Positions 22,262 to 31,806 are shown, numbered from the stretch's first letter. The stretch: DNA of 64,000 nt from Microcoleus sp. bin38.metabat.b11b12b14.051 (GCF_013299165.1 NZ_JAAFKD010000013.1:124001-188000); one strand, 5' to 3'. Numbers and translations are program-made. Notes: generated from the letters alone by a model not told the origin.

Positions 22262-23200
22262 CTACTCTTCAACAGGCCTGGGCACTTCGTAAGTCAAAAA
22301 GTCATAAGCCATTTTCGTATTCGGAAAAATGGCCTGGGCTTCCTTGAGCAAATCATCTAGGACGATCGCATTTCCCGGAGCATAACGCGGGCTAAAATGC
22401 GTCATAATTAACTGCTTGGCTCCGGCTAGGAAAGCAACTTGAGCCGCCATTGTCGAGGTTGAATGCAGGCGATCGAATGCCATTTGAGCATCTTGATGGG
22501 CAAAAGTCGCTTCGTGCACCAACAAATCGGCATCCTTCGCCAATGCCACCGCCCCGTCACAGAAAACCGTGTCAGTGCAATACACAAACTTGCGCCCGAC
22601 TTGATCCGGGCCGCAAAAATCACTACCTTTAAACTCTCGCCCGTCAGATAATTTTACCGTCTTTCCTTGTTTTAATTGACCGTAAACTGGCCCGGAAGGA
22701 ATACCGACTGCCTTCGCTTTTTCGACATCAAAATGTCCCGGACGATCTTTCTCGGTGACACGATAACCAAAAGCAGTAACTCGGTGTTTCAAAGGAGCAC
22801 AACTAACAATATATTCGTCATCTTCATAGACAACTCCTTCGTGACTTTTGTGGACTTTCACCGGGTAAGAAAAATGAGTTTGAGAATAGCGAACGCCAGC
22901 TTGCAAATATTCTTCAAGTCCCGGAGGCCCATAAAGATCGATGCGCTTGACATTCCCCGCCAAACCGCAGCTAGCCAGCAAACCCATTAACCCGAAAATG
23001 TGGTCGCCGTGCAGGTGAGTGATGAAAATGCGGCTCAGTTGGCTGACTTTGAGCTCGCTACGGAGGAATTGGTGCTGGGTTCCTTCGCCGCAGTCAAACA
23101 GCCAGAGTTCCGCTCGCTGGGGCAAGCGCAGGGCGATGCTGGAAACGTTGCGCGATCGCGTGGGGACTCCGGAGCTAGTTCCGAGAAATGTAATCTGCAA
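22262..23200 (-). CDS. rnz: Ribonuclease Z
   Basis: The zinc-dependent endonuclease that trims 3' ends of tRNA precursors. 312 residues, [21 protein letters not shown], metal-binding THLHGDH, the VYCTDTVFC block, LVHEATF and MTHFSPRY. The start is a TTG at 23200; GAGGTGA eight bases upstream is a good ribosome site and decides this start. The length matches the standard bacterial RNase Z. A 26-bp-arm inverted repeat follows the stop. Divergent from the SpoIID-like gene. Confidence 0.96.
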   Translation of the reverse strand: MQITFLGTSSGVPTRSRNVSSIALRLPQRAELWLFDCGEGTQHQFLRSELKVSQLSRIFITHLHGDHIFGLMGLLASCGLAGNVKRIDLYGPPGLEEYLQAGVRYSQTHFSYPVKVHKSHEGVVYEDDEYIVSCAPLKHRVTAFGYRVTEKDRPGHFDVEKAKAVGIPSGPVYGQLKQGKTVKLSDGREFKGSDFCGPDQVGRKFVYCTDTVFCDGAVALAKDADLLVHEATFAHQDAQMAFDRLHSTSTMAAQVAFLAGAKQLIMTHFSPRYAPGNAIVLDDLLKEAQAIFPNTKMAYDFLTYEVPRPVEE

Positions 23201-23469
23201 GACTCAAATCACCTCAATTAAATCTTAAAAAATATGTTACATATATCCAGAGTGCGGCCAATCCGACATAAAGGAAATAGTCGCAGGCAGGAACCGGGAT
23301 AAATCGCTGTTCCTGCGATCGTCTAGTCGCTCCAATCATTGCCATTGGCGCACCAAGTGCCAAACCCAATTCTAACGTTTTCTTTCTGCCGTTCCGCTTC
23401 CTTTTTCCCGAATTGAACCTTCCCCTTAAAAATTCTCAAACTCATATAGCACAGGAGGAAATTTTTCAA

Positions 23470-24645
23470 ATGCAGTCAGGAGTATTCTTTGGTTCCCTTG
23501 TTTCGATATTAAAAAAACGCTACTTTTGGATGTCGCTGTTGTTGTGGCTGGTAATGGTAGCCCCAGCACAGGCCGCGCTGATTTTGCGAGTTGCGGTACA
23601 AGACGGGACAAGTCAGATCAAAGTCGGTAGTTCTACTAAGGCTGCAATCCGCGACGGTAGCGGGCGCAATTTGGGCGAACTGCCGGCAAATAGTTCTCAG
23701 TCGGCTCAATTTCGATCGGGTACCGTGGCAATTGGCGCCTGGGCTGCCAATCAAATTTGGATCGAGCCGACCGGAAACGGTTATGTTTGGATTGGCGATC
23801 GATGGTATCGGGGACGCACGCTTCTAGTTCCCGACAAAGGAGCCTTGACTGCCGTCAACTACGTCGATATCGAACAATATCTCTACAGCGTTCTCGGTGC
23901 CGAAATGAGTGGCAATTGGCCTCAAGAGGCTTTGAAAGCCCAAGCAGTCGCCGCCCGTTCCTACGCTCTCCACAAGCGCCTCAAAAGCGACACCGACCTT
24001 TACGATGTGGACGACACTCAGTCTTCGCAGGTGTACAAAGGACTGCAAACAGAATCTTCTGGCACTTATGCCGCAGTCGATGCCACTGCCGGTCAAGTTC
24101 TGACTTACAACGGTCAGATTATTTTAGCCGTTTTCCACTCGGCGTCTGGCGGACATACAGAAAATGTCGAGGATGTTTGGACGGAGCCCCTGCCTTATTT
24201 GCGGGCTGTTCCTGATTTTGACCAAGGCGCGCCGGTTTACCAGTGGAAAGAAAATTTTTCCCGCGCTCAAATGAGTAGCAAGATTTCTGGCGTGGGGAAT
24301 GTCATCTCGATGAAGCCAGAACGCACCACCGCTTACGGCAGCGTTTTGTCGATGAAAGTGGTCGGAGATGGCGGTTCTAGGGTGATGACTGGCGCGGATT
24401 TGCGTCGGGTTCTAAATTTGAGGAGTACCCGCTTTACTGTGATTCCTCAGTACGGCGGGATTTTTAGTGGCCAAAATAGCGGGAAGCCTCCTACGGGTTT
24501 TCAAGTTGCTGGCAAAGGTTTCGGTCACGCTGTGGGGATGAGTCAGTGGGGGGCTTACAATTTGGCTAGGCAGGGATACGGCTACCAGCAGATTTTGTTG
24601 CACTATTACCGGGGTGCTGCCTTGGCTAGAATTGCTGTGCAGTAA
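23470..24645 (+). CDS. SpoIID/LytB-domain protein, exported
   Basis: SpoIID-like enzymes are lytic transglycosylases acting on peptidoglycan. An AGGAGG ribosome site at 23451-23456 supports ATG 23470; an upstream in-frame start at 23413 is less likely. The N-terminus has a clear signal peptide (YFWMSLLLWLVMVAPAQA then ALILRVAV). The SpoIID core follows: YVDIEQYLYSVLGAEMSG, WPQEALKAQAVAARSYAL, DTQSSQVYKG, ILAVFHSASGGHTENVEDVW and a C-terminal GKGFGHAVGMSQWGAYNLA. In cyanobacteria these proteins are probably involved in cell-wall remodelling during division or motility, which is inference. Confidence 0.92.
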   Translation: MQSGVFFGSLVSILKKRYFWMSLLLWLVMVAPAQAALILRVAVQDGTSQIKVGSSTKAAIRDGSGRNLGELPANSSQSAQFRSGTVAIGAWAANQIWIEPTGNGYVWIGDRWYRGRTLLVPDKGALTAVNYVDIEQYLYSVLGAEMSGNWPQEALKAQAVAARSYALHKRLKSDTDLYDVDDTQSSQVYKGLQTESSGTYAAVDATAGQVLTYNGQIILAVFHSASGGHTENVEDVWTEPLPYLRAVPDFDQGAPVYQWKENFSRAQMSSKISGVGNVISMKPERTTAYGSVLSMKVVGDGGSRVMTGADLRRVLNLRSTRFTVIPQYGGIFSGQNSGKPPTGFQVAGKGFGHAVGMSQWGAYNLARQGYGYQQILLHYYRGAALARIAVQ

Positions 24646-24653
24646 TTGGTAAT

Positions 24654-24792
24654 GGGGCATTGGGCATTGGGCATTGGGCATTGGGCATTGGTAAGAAATA
24701 ACAAATAACCAATAACAAGTAATAACTAATAACTAATAACTAACCAACTGTCCACTGCCAACAGCCAACTGTCAACAGCCAACTGTCAACTG
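24654..24792. repeat. Three adjoining heptanucleotide repeat tracts
   Basis: A (CATTGGG)n tract at 24654-24691, a (TAACTAA)-type tract around 24720-24743, and a tract alternating CAACTGT and CAACAGC to about 24790. All have a 7-bp period. They fill the gap between the SpoIID-like gene and the next small gene. Confidence 0.9.
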
Positions 24793-24824
24793 ACTACTAA
24801 TGACTAATTAAATTAAGGATTGCT

Positions 24825-25091
24825 ATGCAAAAGTGGGATTATCTATTTGTGGATGCGAATATGTATCCTTTTGGAAATAAGCTAATTAGTTTATATGTCA
24901 ATGGTGAGGAACTGCGAGATTGGAAACAAGGCTCGCTACATCTATTTGTAAATCAGTTGGGGGATGAAGGGTGGGAACTTGTGGCTCTGCGCCATGACTC
25001 GAAGTATGACCAAAATTGTTTGATTTTTAAACGCCCTAAGGTTGTTAAAAAAACTCGGAATACGAAAGAGTCTCAGACACATAAAAATTGA
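24825..25091 (+). CDS. Small conserved protein of unknown function (DUF4177-like)
   Basis: 88 residues, MQKWDYLFVDANMYPFGN, with NQLGDEGWELVALRHD in the middle and a basic tail (KRPKVVKKTRN). The block 'LGxEGWELVA' near a Trp-Asp-Tyr start is characteristic of small DUF4177-type domains in bacteria; function unknown. AAGGA ahead of the ATG (24816-24820) is a fair ribosome site. No membrane segment. Confidence 0.75.
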   Translation: MQKWDYLFVDANMYPFGNKLISLYVNGEELRDWKQGSLHLFVNQLGDEGWELVALRHDSKYDQNCLIFKRPKVVKKTRNTKESQTHKN

Positions 25092-25112
25092 CTTTTCGCA
25101 TCATTCTCCGTA

Positions 25113-25415
25113 ACGGGCTAGAAGCCGAAGCCCATTCCACAAGAATCAATATATTTGCTTGGGGAACTGGAACGGGCTAGAAGCCCATTCCACAAGAATC
25201 AATATATTTGTGGAACTGGAACGGGCTAGAAGCCCATTCCACAAGAATCAATATATTTGCTTGGGGAACTGGAACGGGCTAGAAGCCCATTCCACAAGAA
25301 TCAATATATTTTTTTGCTTGGAAAACGGGGACGGGCTAGAAGCCCGTTCCACAAGAATCAATATATTTGTTTGCTTGGGGAACGGGCAGGGGCTAGAAGC
25401 CCATTCCACAAGAAT
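25113..25415. repeat. Six copies of a GGGCTAGAAGCCC hairpin repeat (family B)
   Basis: GGGCTAGAAGCC recurs near 25115, 25173, 25222, 25275, 25333 and 25390, followed each time by (C)CATTCCACAAGAATCAATATATTT, with spacers of about 10-25 bases that are themselves alike (TTGGGGAACTGGAAC). Each copy folds as GGAACGGGCT-AGA-AGCCCATTCC; the fifth copy (CCCGTTCC) is a perfect palindrome. The array fills the convergent gap. Confidence 0.93.
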
Positions 25416-25522
25416 TAATATATTTATTTGTGAAACTGGCCAGAAAGTCTGTTCTTGAAAATAGTGCCAGATTTCCGCTTAACCTAGCTTAACCACAGAC
25501 ACCTGTTTTTTGTCATCTATTA

Positions 25523-26836
25523 TTAGTTGTCCGATCGCCCAATTCGCCGCTGCCACTCAGCATCTATTTTTGCTGATTGTTCTAGTTCTTGTTGCGTTAA
25601 TTCGGTTTCTGTGGTATAAGCTAGGTCTTCTCCCGTCAGAACGTTTTCGGCGGCAAATTCCCGGGCGTAGGCTAATTTTTGCTGCAAGTTGGCATCGGGT
25701 TGGTTTAATAACATGGCTCGCTGCTGCCGCTCTTGATTTCGAGCTTCTATCTGGCTATTTTTCCACTGAATCCAGAAGTAGCGAATTAGGGGAATTGTCA
25801 GAAATCCGACGCCGTAAATCAGTAGCATTGGATAAATACCGCTGACGAAGCCGATAAATCCACTGGCGATCGCACTTTTAGTCAATAGATTCCCCAAAAC
25901 TAACGCACCGACAAGATTGACGGCTCCTAACCCTGCTGCGAGCATGACTTGGCCGGAGCTAGCTTGGCTGAAACGCCACAGCATTTCTCGCAAATAAGCT
26001 GTTACTGGTTCGGGATTTTGTAGGATAGCCGTGGTTTGCAGTTGCGGAAAATGGTAGATTATTTGCCCTTCGGGACTGACTTCGGGGAGCCCGTCAAAGC
26101 GCGCGAGGGCTGGTAGCATATATTCTTCGTATTCTCTGGCGTATCCCTGCCCCAGATTGTCGAGATAGGGCGCAATTTGTTCGGCGGCGACGGCGCCTCG
26201 GTTATTGCGAATTGCGGCGGCAATATTGCTCCACTTGCGCTCTTCTAGATTTTTATTAGGATTCCCGTCTCCAAATATAAAGGAGAAAACTGCTTCGAGA
26301 AAACTCATCTCGGGTTTTTGGCCGCTGACGCGCGATCGCTGGTAGGAAGGTTCGTCATGATTCCAGTAAAATATCCAGATTAAGTCATTCCAGAAGTAGG
26401 GAAAAAAGAAAAAGCCACCGCCTCCGTCACCTCCACCGCCTCCCCCGCTGTCGCCGCCTCCCCCGTTATTGTCGCTGTTCATGCTGGAGATTAAAAGCGT
26501 GATAGAGACAACAATTAAGAGGATGGAAGCTACCAGCAGTAGGCCAAAAGATATCCGAATCAAGTAAAATAGAATTTTCCAGATTTTTTGCCACCATTCC
26601 TGCAACTGCAAGCGCCAGAATTTGTTTCGCAAAATATCTCGAAAGTTGTTGGGAAATAGGTAGGCAATGTCGCCGGATTCTGCTACTTGCAGGTTGCCGC
26701 CTGCTTCGGAGGCGAGGGTTAACAATTCTCGCTGGGCAAAATTGATATCTAATCCTGCTTTTGCCGCCACGTCTCCAACCGTAACGCGGTAGCCAAGTTG
26801 TTCGACTGCTTGCATAATGGTGGGATTCGGAGCCAT
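25523..26836 (-). CDS. Conserved membrane protein of unknown function
   Basis: 437 residues. The N-terminus (MAPNPTIMQAVEQLGYRVTVGDVAAKAGLDI) looks like a small winged-helix or helical domain. Two strong hydrophobic segments follow (ILFYLIRISFGLLLVASILL and the next stretch), then a loop of glycines with single Asp and Ser residues and FFFFPYFW. A soluble middle part (FGDGNPNKNLEERKWSNIAAAIRNNRGAVAAEQIAPYL) is followed by two more membrane segments (about 325-375), and it ends in a charged cytosolic tail. It looks like a protein family conserved across cyanobacteria, but I cannot name its role. Convergent with the small gene upstream. Confidence 0.8.
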   Translation of the reverse strand: MAPNPTIMQAVEQLGYRVTVGDVAAKAGLDINFAQRELLTLASEAGGNLQVAESGDIAYLFPNNFRDILRNKFWRLQLQEWWQKIWKILFYLIRISFGLLLVASILLIVVSITLLISSMNSDNNGGGGDSGGGGGGDGGGGFFFFPYFWNDLIWIFYWNHDEPSYQRSRVSGQKPEMSFLEAVFSFIFGDGNPNKNLEERKWSNIAAAIRNNRGAVAAEQIAPYLDNLGQGYAREYEEYMLPALARFDGLPEVSPEGQIIYHFPQLQTTAILQNPEPVTAYLREMLWRFSQASSGQVMLAAGLGAVNLVGALVLGNLLTKSAIASGFIGFVSGIYPMLLIYGVGFLTIPLIRYFWIQWKNSQIEARNQERQQRAMLLNQPDANLQQKLAYAREFAAENVLTGEDLAYTTETELTQQELEQSAKIDAEWQRRIGRSDN

Positions 26837-27225
26837 AGGTTTCTCTCTCTAAAAATTACCCGTTTTTTTTATTATATATTGCGGGCATTCGATCCCGTTT
26901 TGACTGCCTAGTTTATAAAACTTTTTGCTGGCACCCTTGACTTTGGGGCGAAATCTTGCTATGTCTTGCCCGATCGCCCGCAGAGCACGGCAAATAGGTT
27001 AAAGAAATGTGGTTTTTTTTGCAAGTCTGGCAATAGTTCTTTAAAATAGATGAGACTTACACGAGTTTTACCTGGCAAGCGCGTGTTTACAGGTTTGCCG
27101 TTGTGTGCGATCGCCGTTTGAGAACGTCCTCGGCGCAACTCTCAACCCAAACAGTTGCAAAAGTCTTAATACGAAAACTTTACAGGCTAATTTTCCCGCT
27201 CAGCCACTAACCAAAGAATTGAATT
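26837..27225. other. Intergenic region upstream of ycf3
   Basis: A 389-bp divergent gap. A T-run (27012-27019) and two HIP1-like GCGATCGC sequences are present. No RNA gene or operator was recognised. Confidence 0.5.
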
Positions 27226-27747
27226 ATGCCCAGAACTCAACGCAACGATAACTTTATTGACAAAAGTTTCACGGTAATGGCCGATATCATTCTGAAGATT
27301 ATGCCGGCAAAAAAGCAGGCTAAGGAAGCTTTTGCTTATTATCGGGATGGTATGTCGGCTCAAGCTGATGGCGAATATGCTGAAGCGCTGGACAATTATC
27401 ATGAAGCGCTGAAGCTGGAGGAAGATCCTTACGATCGCAGTTATGTCTTGTACAATATGGGTCTGATCCATACTAGCAACGGCGAACACGATAAAGCTTT
27501 GGAGTATTACAGCGAAGCGCTGGAACTCAATCCGAGAATGCCGCAAGCCCTAAACAATATTGCTGTGATTTATCACTATCAAGGCGAAAAGGAAAAGGAA
27601 GCTGGCAATGTTGAAGGGGCGGAAGGGCTGTTCGACAAAGCTGCTGATTATTGGAAGGAGGCTATTCGCTTGGCGCCGAACAATTACATTGAGGTGCAGA
27701 ATTGGCTGAAGACGACAGGGCGATCGCAGATTGATGTGTATTTTTAA
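27226..27747 (+). CDS. ycf3: Photosystem I assembly protein Ycf3
   Basis: A TPR chaperone needed to assemble photosystem I; it is bound at the thylakoid membrane in cyanobacteria and chloroplasts. 173 residues, starting [27 protein letters not shown], the conserved Ycf3 N-terminus, then three TPRs ([58 protein letters not shown]) and the conserved end [16 protein letters not shown]. Length matches the family. Followed by gatC after a degenerate family A repeat. Confidence 0.97.
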   Translation: MPRTQRNDNFIDKSFTVMADIILKIMPAKKQAKEAFAYYRDGMSAQADGEYAEALDNYHEALKLEEDPYDRSYVLYNMGLIHTSNGEHDKALEYYSEALELNPRMPQALNNIAVIYHYQGEKEKEAGNVEGAEGLFDKAADYWKEAIRLAPNNYIEVQNWLKTTGRSQIDVYF

Positions 27748-27793
27748 CCTCGGTTGTTATATCGTGCGCTCCTAGAACTCCCATAATAAGATT

Positions 27794-27888
27794 GGTTTGT
27801 AGTGAGGACTTTAGTCCTTCTTTGGATGCAGGTTTGTAGTAAGGTTTAGTCCTTCTTTGGATGCGGACGCCAGGACGCACTACGAACC
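27794..27888. repeat. Degenerate family A repeat pair
   Basis: GGTTTGTAGTGAGGACTTTAGTCC begins at 27794. A damaged second copy (GGTTTGTAGTAAGGTTTAGTCC) follows, and the block closes with CGCACTACGAACC. One of few family A copies lying between genes of the same direction (ycf3 and gatC), and clearly more decayed than the others. Confidence 0.85.
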
Positions 27889-27924
27889 ATTTTTTAGTAT
27901 GGTAATCGACCGGATATGATATGA

Positions 27925-27953
27925 CCAATTCCCAATTCCCAATTCCCAATTCC
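27925..27953. repeat. Heptanucleotide repeat (CCAATTC)n
   Basis: Four copies of a 7-bp unit ending 9 bp before the gatC start codon, so the repeat occupies the place of the ribosome binding site region. Confidence 0.9.
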
Positions 27954-27961
27954 AGATTATT

Positions 27962-28243
27962 ATGATTGACAAAGAAGAAGTTCGGAAAGTAGCGAATTTA
28001 GCTCGATTGGAATTAACGCCGGAGGAAGAAGAGCAGTTTACTGGTCAACTGAACGGTATTTTGGATTATTTTGAGCAGTTGAGCGAACTGGATACGAGTA
28101 AGGTAAAACCGACAACTCGGGCGATCGATGTTAGCAATGTCATGCGATCGGACGATTTGCAACCTTTTGCTAACGGCGAGAGCATTTTGGCTGGTGCTCC
28201 CGATCGCGATGGGGAGTTTTTCAAAGTGCCTAAGATTATGTAG
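27962..28243 (+). CDS. gatC: Asp-tRNA(Asn)/Glu-tRNA(Gln) amidotransferase subunit C
   Basis: Small scaffold subunit of the GatCAB complex, which converts Glu-tRNA(Gln) to Gln-tRNA(Gln). 93 residues, MIDKEEVRKVANLARLEL, EEEEQFTGQLNGILDYFEQL, VKPTTRA and a C-terminal DGEFFKVPKIM, all standard GatC blocks. GatA and GatB are not adjacent, which is usual in cyanobacteria. No clear Shine-Dalgarno is seen; the (CCAATTC)n tract sits at that place. An intrinsic terminator follows. Confidence 0.97.
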   Translation: MIDKEEVRKVANLARLELTPEEEEQFTGQLNGILDYFEQLSELDTSKVKPTTRAIDVSNVMRSDDLQPFANGESILAGAPDRDGEFFKVPKIM

Positions 28244-28281
28244 GATGCCGACAGATTGCTTTAATACCAAACTAACTCTTC

Positions 28282-28303
28282 AACCCGCGGAGGCGGGTTT
28301 TGT
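28282..28303 (+). terminator. Intrinsic terminator after gatC
   Basis: AACCCGC, loop GGAG, GCGGGTT, then TTGTTTG: a 7-bp GC-rich stem and T-rich tail starting 38 bp after the gatC stop. A further short palindrome (GGCGGTT/AACCGCC) lies at 28313-28328. Confidence 0.75.
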
Positions 28304-28343
28304 TTGTGTAGGGGCGGTTTCAACCGCCGACTACTACTAGATA

Positions 28344-28457
28344 TCTTGCAAAAGTCCTTTTAATCAAATTTTGGAACAGGCAAGATGCCCATTCCACAAG
28401 AAAAAAAGGTTTTTTGTGGAACAGGCATCTTGCCTGTTCCTAGCTATTTTTGCAAGA
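28344..28457. mobile_element. MITE-like nested palindrome (family B)
   Basis: Outer 10-bp inverted repeats (TCTTGCAAAA at 28344-28353, TTTTGCAAGA at 28448-28457) enclose inner arms 28373-28399 and 28414-28440, which pair over about 27 bp with one or two mismatches and carry the GGAACAGGC and TTCCACAA motifs of family B. It is 114 bp long with no coding capacity. Clear target-site duplications were not found. It lies between convergent gatC and the glycosyltransferase gene. Confidence 0.6.
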
Positions 28458-28482
28458 GGTAAACTACACTTTTTAATACCGA

Positions 28483-29763
28483 CTAAATTCTCACTCCAAA
28501 AGATGCGGCTAATTCCCTTTCTGGCTGCATACCAACTGTCGGCGGCATAGAACGATTGGCTACTTGCTCGATCAATTGTAAGTGCTGCGGCAGCATTTGA
28601 GTTAAATTGTAACGTTCTAGGGCGGTTTGACGAGCCTTGACGCGAATTTCTGCCATGCGGGTAGGATGGTCTAAAACTTCGTCGATGCGATCGGCTACTT
28701 GTTTCGGCGAGAAGTAATCGACTAGCAAGCCGTTCTCTCCATCGCGGATAACTTCTCTCACCGGCCCGGTGTCAGAACCGATGACTAAACATCCTGCTGA
28801 TAAAGATTCAATCATCGACCAAGATAACACGAAAGGTCTGGTTAAATAAACGTGTACGTCTGATGCTTGAATTACTTTTAAATACAGTCCGTAAGGTAGC
28901 GGCCCGACAAAGTGTACTCGCGACATATCTAGCGGCACTTTTTTGAGCATATGGTCTTTGTAAGACTCGCCGTTTGGTAAAGAACGACCGTAACAAACTC
29001 TGTCTGAACCAACAATTACAACGTGACAGTTGGGGCGGCGTTCTTGCACGTAGGCGATCGACTCAATGAACTCTGGAAAGCCCCGATATGGTTCCATCCC
29101 GCGCGATACGTAGGTGACAATTTCATCAACGCCGGACAAATCTAAGTTAGGCAAAATTAGTTTAGCGCCTGGATCTGGTTTGAAGTAATCGGTGTCTACG
29201 CCGTCGTGGAGTACGGACAGTTTTTGTTGCAATTCTGGCGGAAATTGCGATCGCTGCCAATAAGTCGGCGACAAACCCCAATCGCAAGAGTATAAATCGA
29301 TCAGAATCGGCGCATTTTTGATTCTAATTCTCGCCATGTCGTCAACTGTTAAAGGTTCCGCCGGATCGAAATCTGCGTCGGAACCGATCGCGTGATAAAA
29401 CCACTCAAAATAACACAATAGTGGCGTATTGGGAAAAGCTTCTTTGACGAACAGTGTCGGCCCCCAACCAGAATGTCCGCAGATCACATCGGGTACGAAA
29501 CCATCTGCTTTGAGTTGTTCGGCCATTCTAAATACGGCTTGTCCGTAGATGACGGCACTTTCTAAAGGACGCACGTATTGGTGAGTTTGCGGGTTAGGTT
29601 CGCGGCTGGGGGTAAATGCTGCTTTGGTAACTCCGGGAATGTTCCATTCGGGACGCTCGTTTTTAGTTCCGAAAACAATTTTATTTTTGGGATCTGCGCC
29701 TAAAGCCGTGATAATGTGGCGGTATTGCGCGGGGAAGTTGGGGTGGAGAAATAATGCTTTCAT
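28483..29763 (-). CDS. Glycosyltransferase, GT-B fold (GT4-like)
   Basis: 426 residues. MKALFLHPNFPAQYRHI starts the N-terminal Rossmann-like half; DVICGHSGWGPTLFVKEAFPNTPLLCYFEWFYH follows. The C-terminal half has TYVSRGMEPYRGFPEFIESIA and the donor-binding stretch SLSAGCLVIGSDTGPVREVIRDGENGLLVDYF. This matches GT4 family sugar transferases with a nucleotide-sugar donor; acceptor and sugar are unknown. It is the most downstream gene of the polysaccharide island and is separated from the methyltransferase gene by heptanucleotide repeats. No signal peptide, so cytosolic. Confidence 0.88.
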   Translation of the reverse strand: MKALFLHPNFPAQYRHIITALGADPKNKIVFGTKNERPEWNIPGVTKAAFTPSREPNPQTHQYVRPLESAVIYGQAVFRMAEQLKADGFVPDVICGHSGWGPTLFVKEAFPNTPLLCYFEWFYHAIGSDADFDPAEPLTVDDMARIRIKNAPILIDLYSCDWGLSPTYWQRSQFPPELQQKLSVLHDGVDTDYFKPDPGAKLILPNLDLSGVDEIVTYVSRGMEPYRGFPEFIESIAYVQERRPNCHVVIVGSDRVCYGRSLPNGESYKDHMLKKVPLDMSRVHFVGPLPYGLYLKVIQASDVHVYLTRPFVLSWSMIESLSAGCLVIGSDTGPVREVIRDGENGLLVDYFSPKQVADRIDEVLDHPTRMAEIRVKARQTALERYNLTQMLPQHLQLIEQVANRSMPPTVGMQPERELAASFGVRI

Positions 29764-29826
29764 TTGGCAGTTGGCAGTTGGCAGTTGGCAGTTGGCAGTT
29801 GGCAGTTGGTAGTTGGCAGTTGGTAG
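29764..29826. repeat. Heptanucleotide repeat (TTGGCAG)n
   Basis: About eight copies of a 7-bp unit, starting immediately upstream of the ATG of the glycosyltransferase gene. Like the tract before gatC, it covers the region where a ribosome binding site would be. Confidence 0.95.
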
Positions 29827-29908
29827 GGGCGGTGCCCCCGTGCCCGCCCTCTCAGTTGGCAGTTGTTAGCAGAAACTCAGTATTTAACTGCGAGTAAAAG
29901 CTTTAATT

Positions 29909-31561
29909 TTATTCCTTGTAGGGTGGCGCTTTGCAGATCCAGACGCAATCTCGGGGTACGGATGATGTGTTTTTCAGGATGATTTCATAGTTTAAATGGT
30001 TGAGAAATTTTTCCATAATTGTATCTGTCATTACTGAGAATGCAGTGCCATCTCGGCGTCCCAGCAAGTTTTTGTCCCACTCGTCGGCAAATTTTTGCCA
30101 CCCTAATTCGCTGAGAATATTGCCGTGGTGGAAGACGCAAATGCGATCGCCCCGCAGCAGTTTGGGAATTCGAGTTAAATAGTTGAATATGTCCACAGGC
30201 TCTACGTGTACCATTGTATCGTAGCAAAAACACACGTCCGCACCAGCCGGGGCGATGCCGTCTAGTGTTAAACCGTCGAGTTTGACGTAGGAAACGCGAT
30301 CTGTTCCCAAGCGCGATCGGGCGGCTTGCAGCATTTGACTGGAAATGTCGGCGCAAATTAGGCGATCGCAATGTTTCAGTAACAGCGAACCCGTTTTTCC
30401 GCCACCGATACCGATTTCTAAAACACTATGTTCTTTTGTGATATACGGTGCAATAAATTCCTGTTCGATCAGCGCTTCATATTCCGCTAATGAGTTGGCT
30501 GCACCCGCACCTTTTCCCACCCATTCATCGCCCAGATAAGCCAGTTCAGGATTATTTTTATTCCATTCTGTGGCGTAGCTGTCCCATGCGGCTTCGTAGT
30601 CTATTTTAGGCGGTGTTATTTCCATTGTTTTTAGCTTTTTATGTCTCAGAATACACAAACAAAAATCACTTGGGAGTCCTCCCGGCAAATCCATTAATAT
30701 TTTCTCAATCTCCAGCAATAGTTTGACAATTGTTTCACTCTTTGGAGACCCGTCAGAAAGCTGACAGTGATCTAACAAAGGGTAAATTTCGTGAAGCAAA
30801 CCACCACCGGCTTGATTCAATACTTCCACATTGAAGTATAATTTTAAGAAAGGAAGTATCAGTTTTGACCGGACTGCTTCTGAAGGATCTTTCGCAAATA
30901 TTTTATCAATACTTGGACTTAAAAATATTTCACTTGTTCCCGATCTAAGCTTTGAGTCAAAACATCTGTAAATGCGATTAATCAAATCGAGTTGATTTGG
31001 ATTGTATATATTATAGCAATCTCCGATGTATTCGTTGACAATAAAATATCCATCCGGTTTTAAAGAATTCTGAATAATTGACAAACATCGTTCGATTTCT
31101 TTGACGTGATGCAGCGAACCCGAGCAAAAAACTAGATCGTATTTTTTATTCTTATCTAAAACAAATAAATTAAAGTCGTCTTGATAAAAATTAATCTCTA
31201 CTCCCGCTGCGGCTGCGTCTTTTCTCGCAATTTCTAAAGAAGTTTCCGAAAAATCAAAGGCGTCTATGTGGCGGGCCAATCCTAATTTCGCCATCAAAAT
31301 TTCGTGATTTCCCACTCCGCAACCCACAGACAAAAGATTATCGAACCGTTGATTATTAAAAAAGCTATTTACTAGCCAGGTTAACCAGTAACCTTCTGTT
31401 TGTCCGCCTGATAGCCGATAATTTATAGCTTGGGCGATAATCGGATTGGATAACCAGTAACCCTCCTTGGTAAATCCGCCTGTTGGGCTAGATTCCCAGT
31501 ATTTTTTAGCTGTTAATTTATGGGCTTTTTCATGTTGTCTGTTTTCAGAATTTGATAACAT
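29909..31561 (-). CDS. Protein with two SAM-dependent methyltransferase domains
   Basis: 550 residues. The first class I methyltransferase domain has the SAM motif LLSVGCGVGNHEILMAKLG (about residue 79) and LVFCSGSLHHVKEIERCL. The second begins about residue 310 (IDYEAAWDSYATEWNKNN) with VLEIGIGGGKTGSLLL near 385 and DVCFCYDTMVHVEP. The first domain is closely related to the neighbouring methyltransferase at 31731-32759 (both have YRLSGG(K/Q)TEGYWLTWLVNSFF), pointing to gene duplication. The position in a polysaccharide island suggests sugar or lipid-carrier modification, but the substrate is unknown. Confidence 0.88.
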   Translation of the reverse strand: MLSNSENRQHEKAHKLTAKKYWESSPTGGFTKEGYWLSNPIIAQAINYRLSGGQTEGYWLTWLVNSFFNNQRFDNLLSVGCGVGNHEILMAKLGLARHIDAFDFSETSLEIARKDAAAAGVEINFYQDDFNLFVLDKNKKYDLVFCSGSLHHVKEIERCLSIIQNSLKPDGYFIVNEYIGDCYNIYNPNQLDLINRIYRCFDSKLRSGTSEIFLSPSIDKIFAKDPSEAVRSKLILPFLKLYFNVEVLNQAGGGLLHEIYPLLDHCQLSDGSPKSETIVKLLLEIEKILMDLPGGLPSDFCLCILRHKKLKTMEITPPKIDYEAAWDSYATEWNKNNPELAYLGDEWVGKGAGAANSLAEYEALIEQEFIAPYITKEHSVLEIGIGGGKTGSLLLKHCDRLICADISSQMLQAARSRLGTDRVSYVKLDGLTLDGIAPAGADVCFCYDTMVHVEPVDIFNYLTRIPKLLRGDRICVFHHGNILSELGWQKFADEWDKNLLGRRDGTAFSVMTDTIMEKFLNHLNYEIILKNTSSVPRDCVWICKAPPYKE

Positions 31562-31688
31562 ACTTTTTTTAAATCTTGAGTTGCATTGAACGTATATTTT
31601 TTGATAAAATCAGCTTTGGGAAAAAATTTTAGGGGAAGTGAATCTCTGTAAAAATGTGCTAGCTATGGAGAGAGAAATATTTTTTTGC

Positions 31689-31806
31689 GCTGCATCCAAC
31701 ACCAAAATCACCCGCCAAATTGGAAACACTCTAAAGCTCTCGCCGCCATCTGCGAACCAAACTTGTTAAAATAAGTTTACCACGATTGGCTTTCCTCCAC
31801 ATTCCC
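31689..31806 (-). pseudogene. Remnant of a glycosyltransferase gene
   Basis: DNA here matches 33485-33606, inside the large glycosyltransferase gene: for example AAACTTATTTTAAC, TTTGGTTCG, GCGGCGAGAGC and TAGAGTGTTTCC occur in the same order, with about 80-85 percent identity over roughly 70 bp and weaker similarity on both sides. In that gene it encodes ...WQTYFNRFGSEIAARALECF. The remnant is partly used by the upstream methyltransferase gene as its C-terminal coding end in a different frame. Confidence 0.8.

Noticed and set aside
25113..25415. Possible CRISPR array
   Set aside because: Spacers are short (10-25 bases), similar to each other and irregular; each repeat folds as its own hairpin and no cas gene is near.
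25159..25458. Open frame of 99 codons through the family B repeats
   Set aside because: It is a by-product of the repeated DNA, with repeated peptide pieces and no ribosome site.
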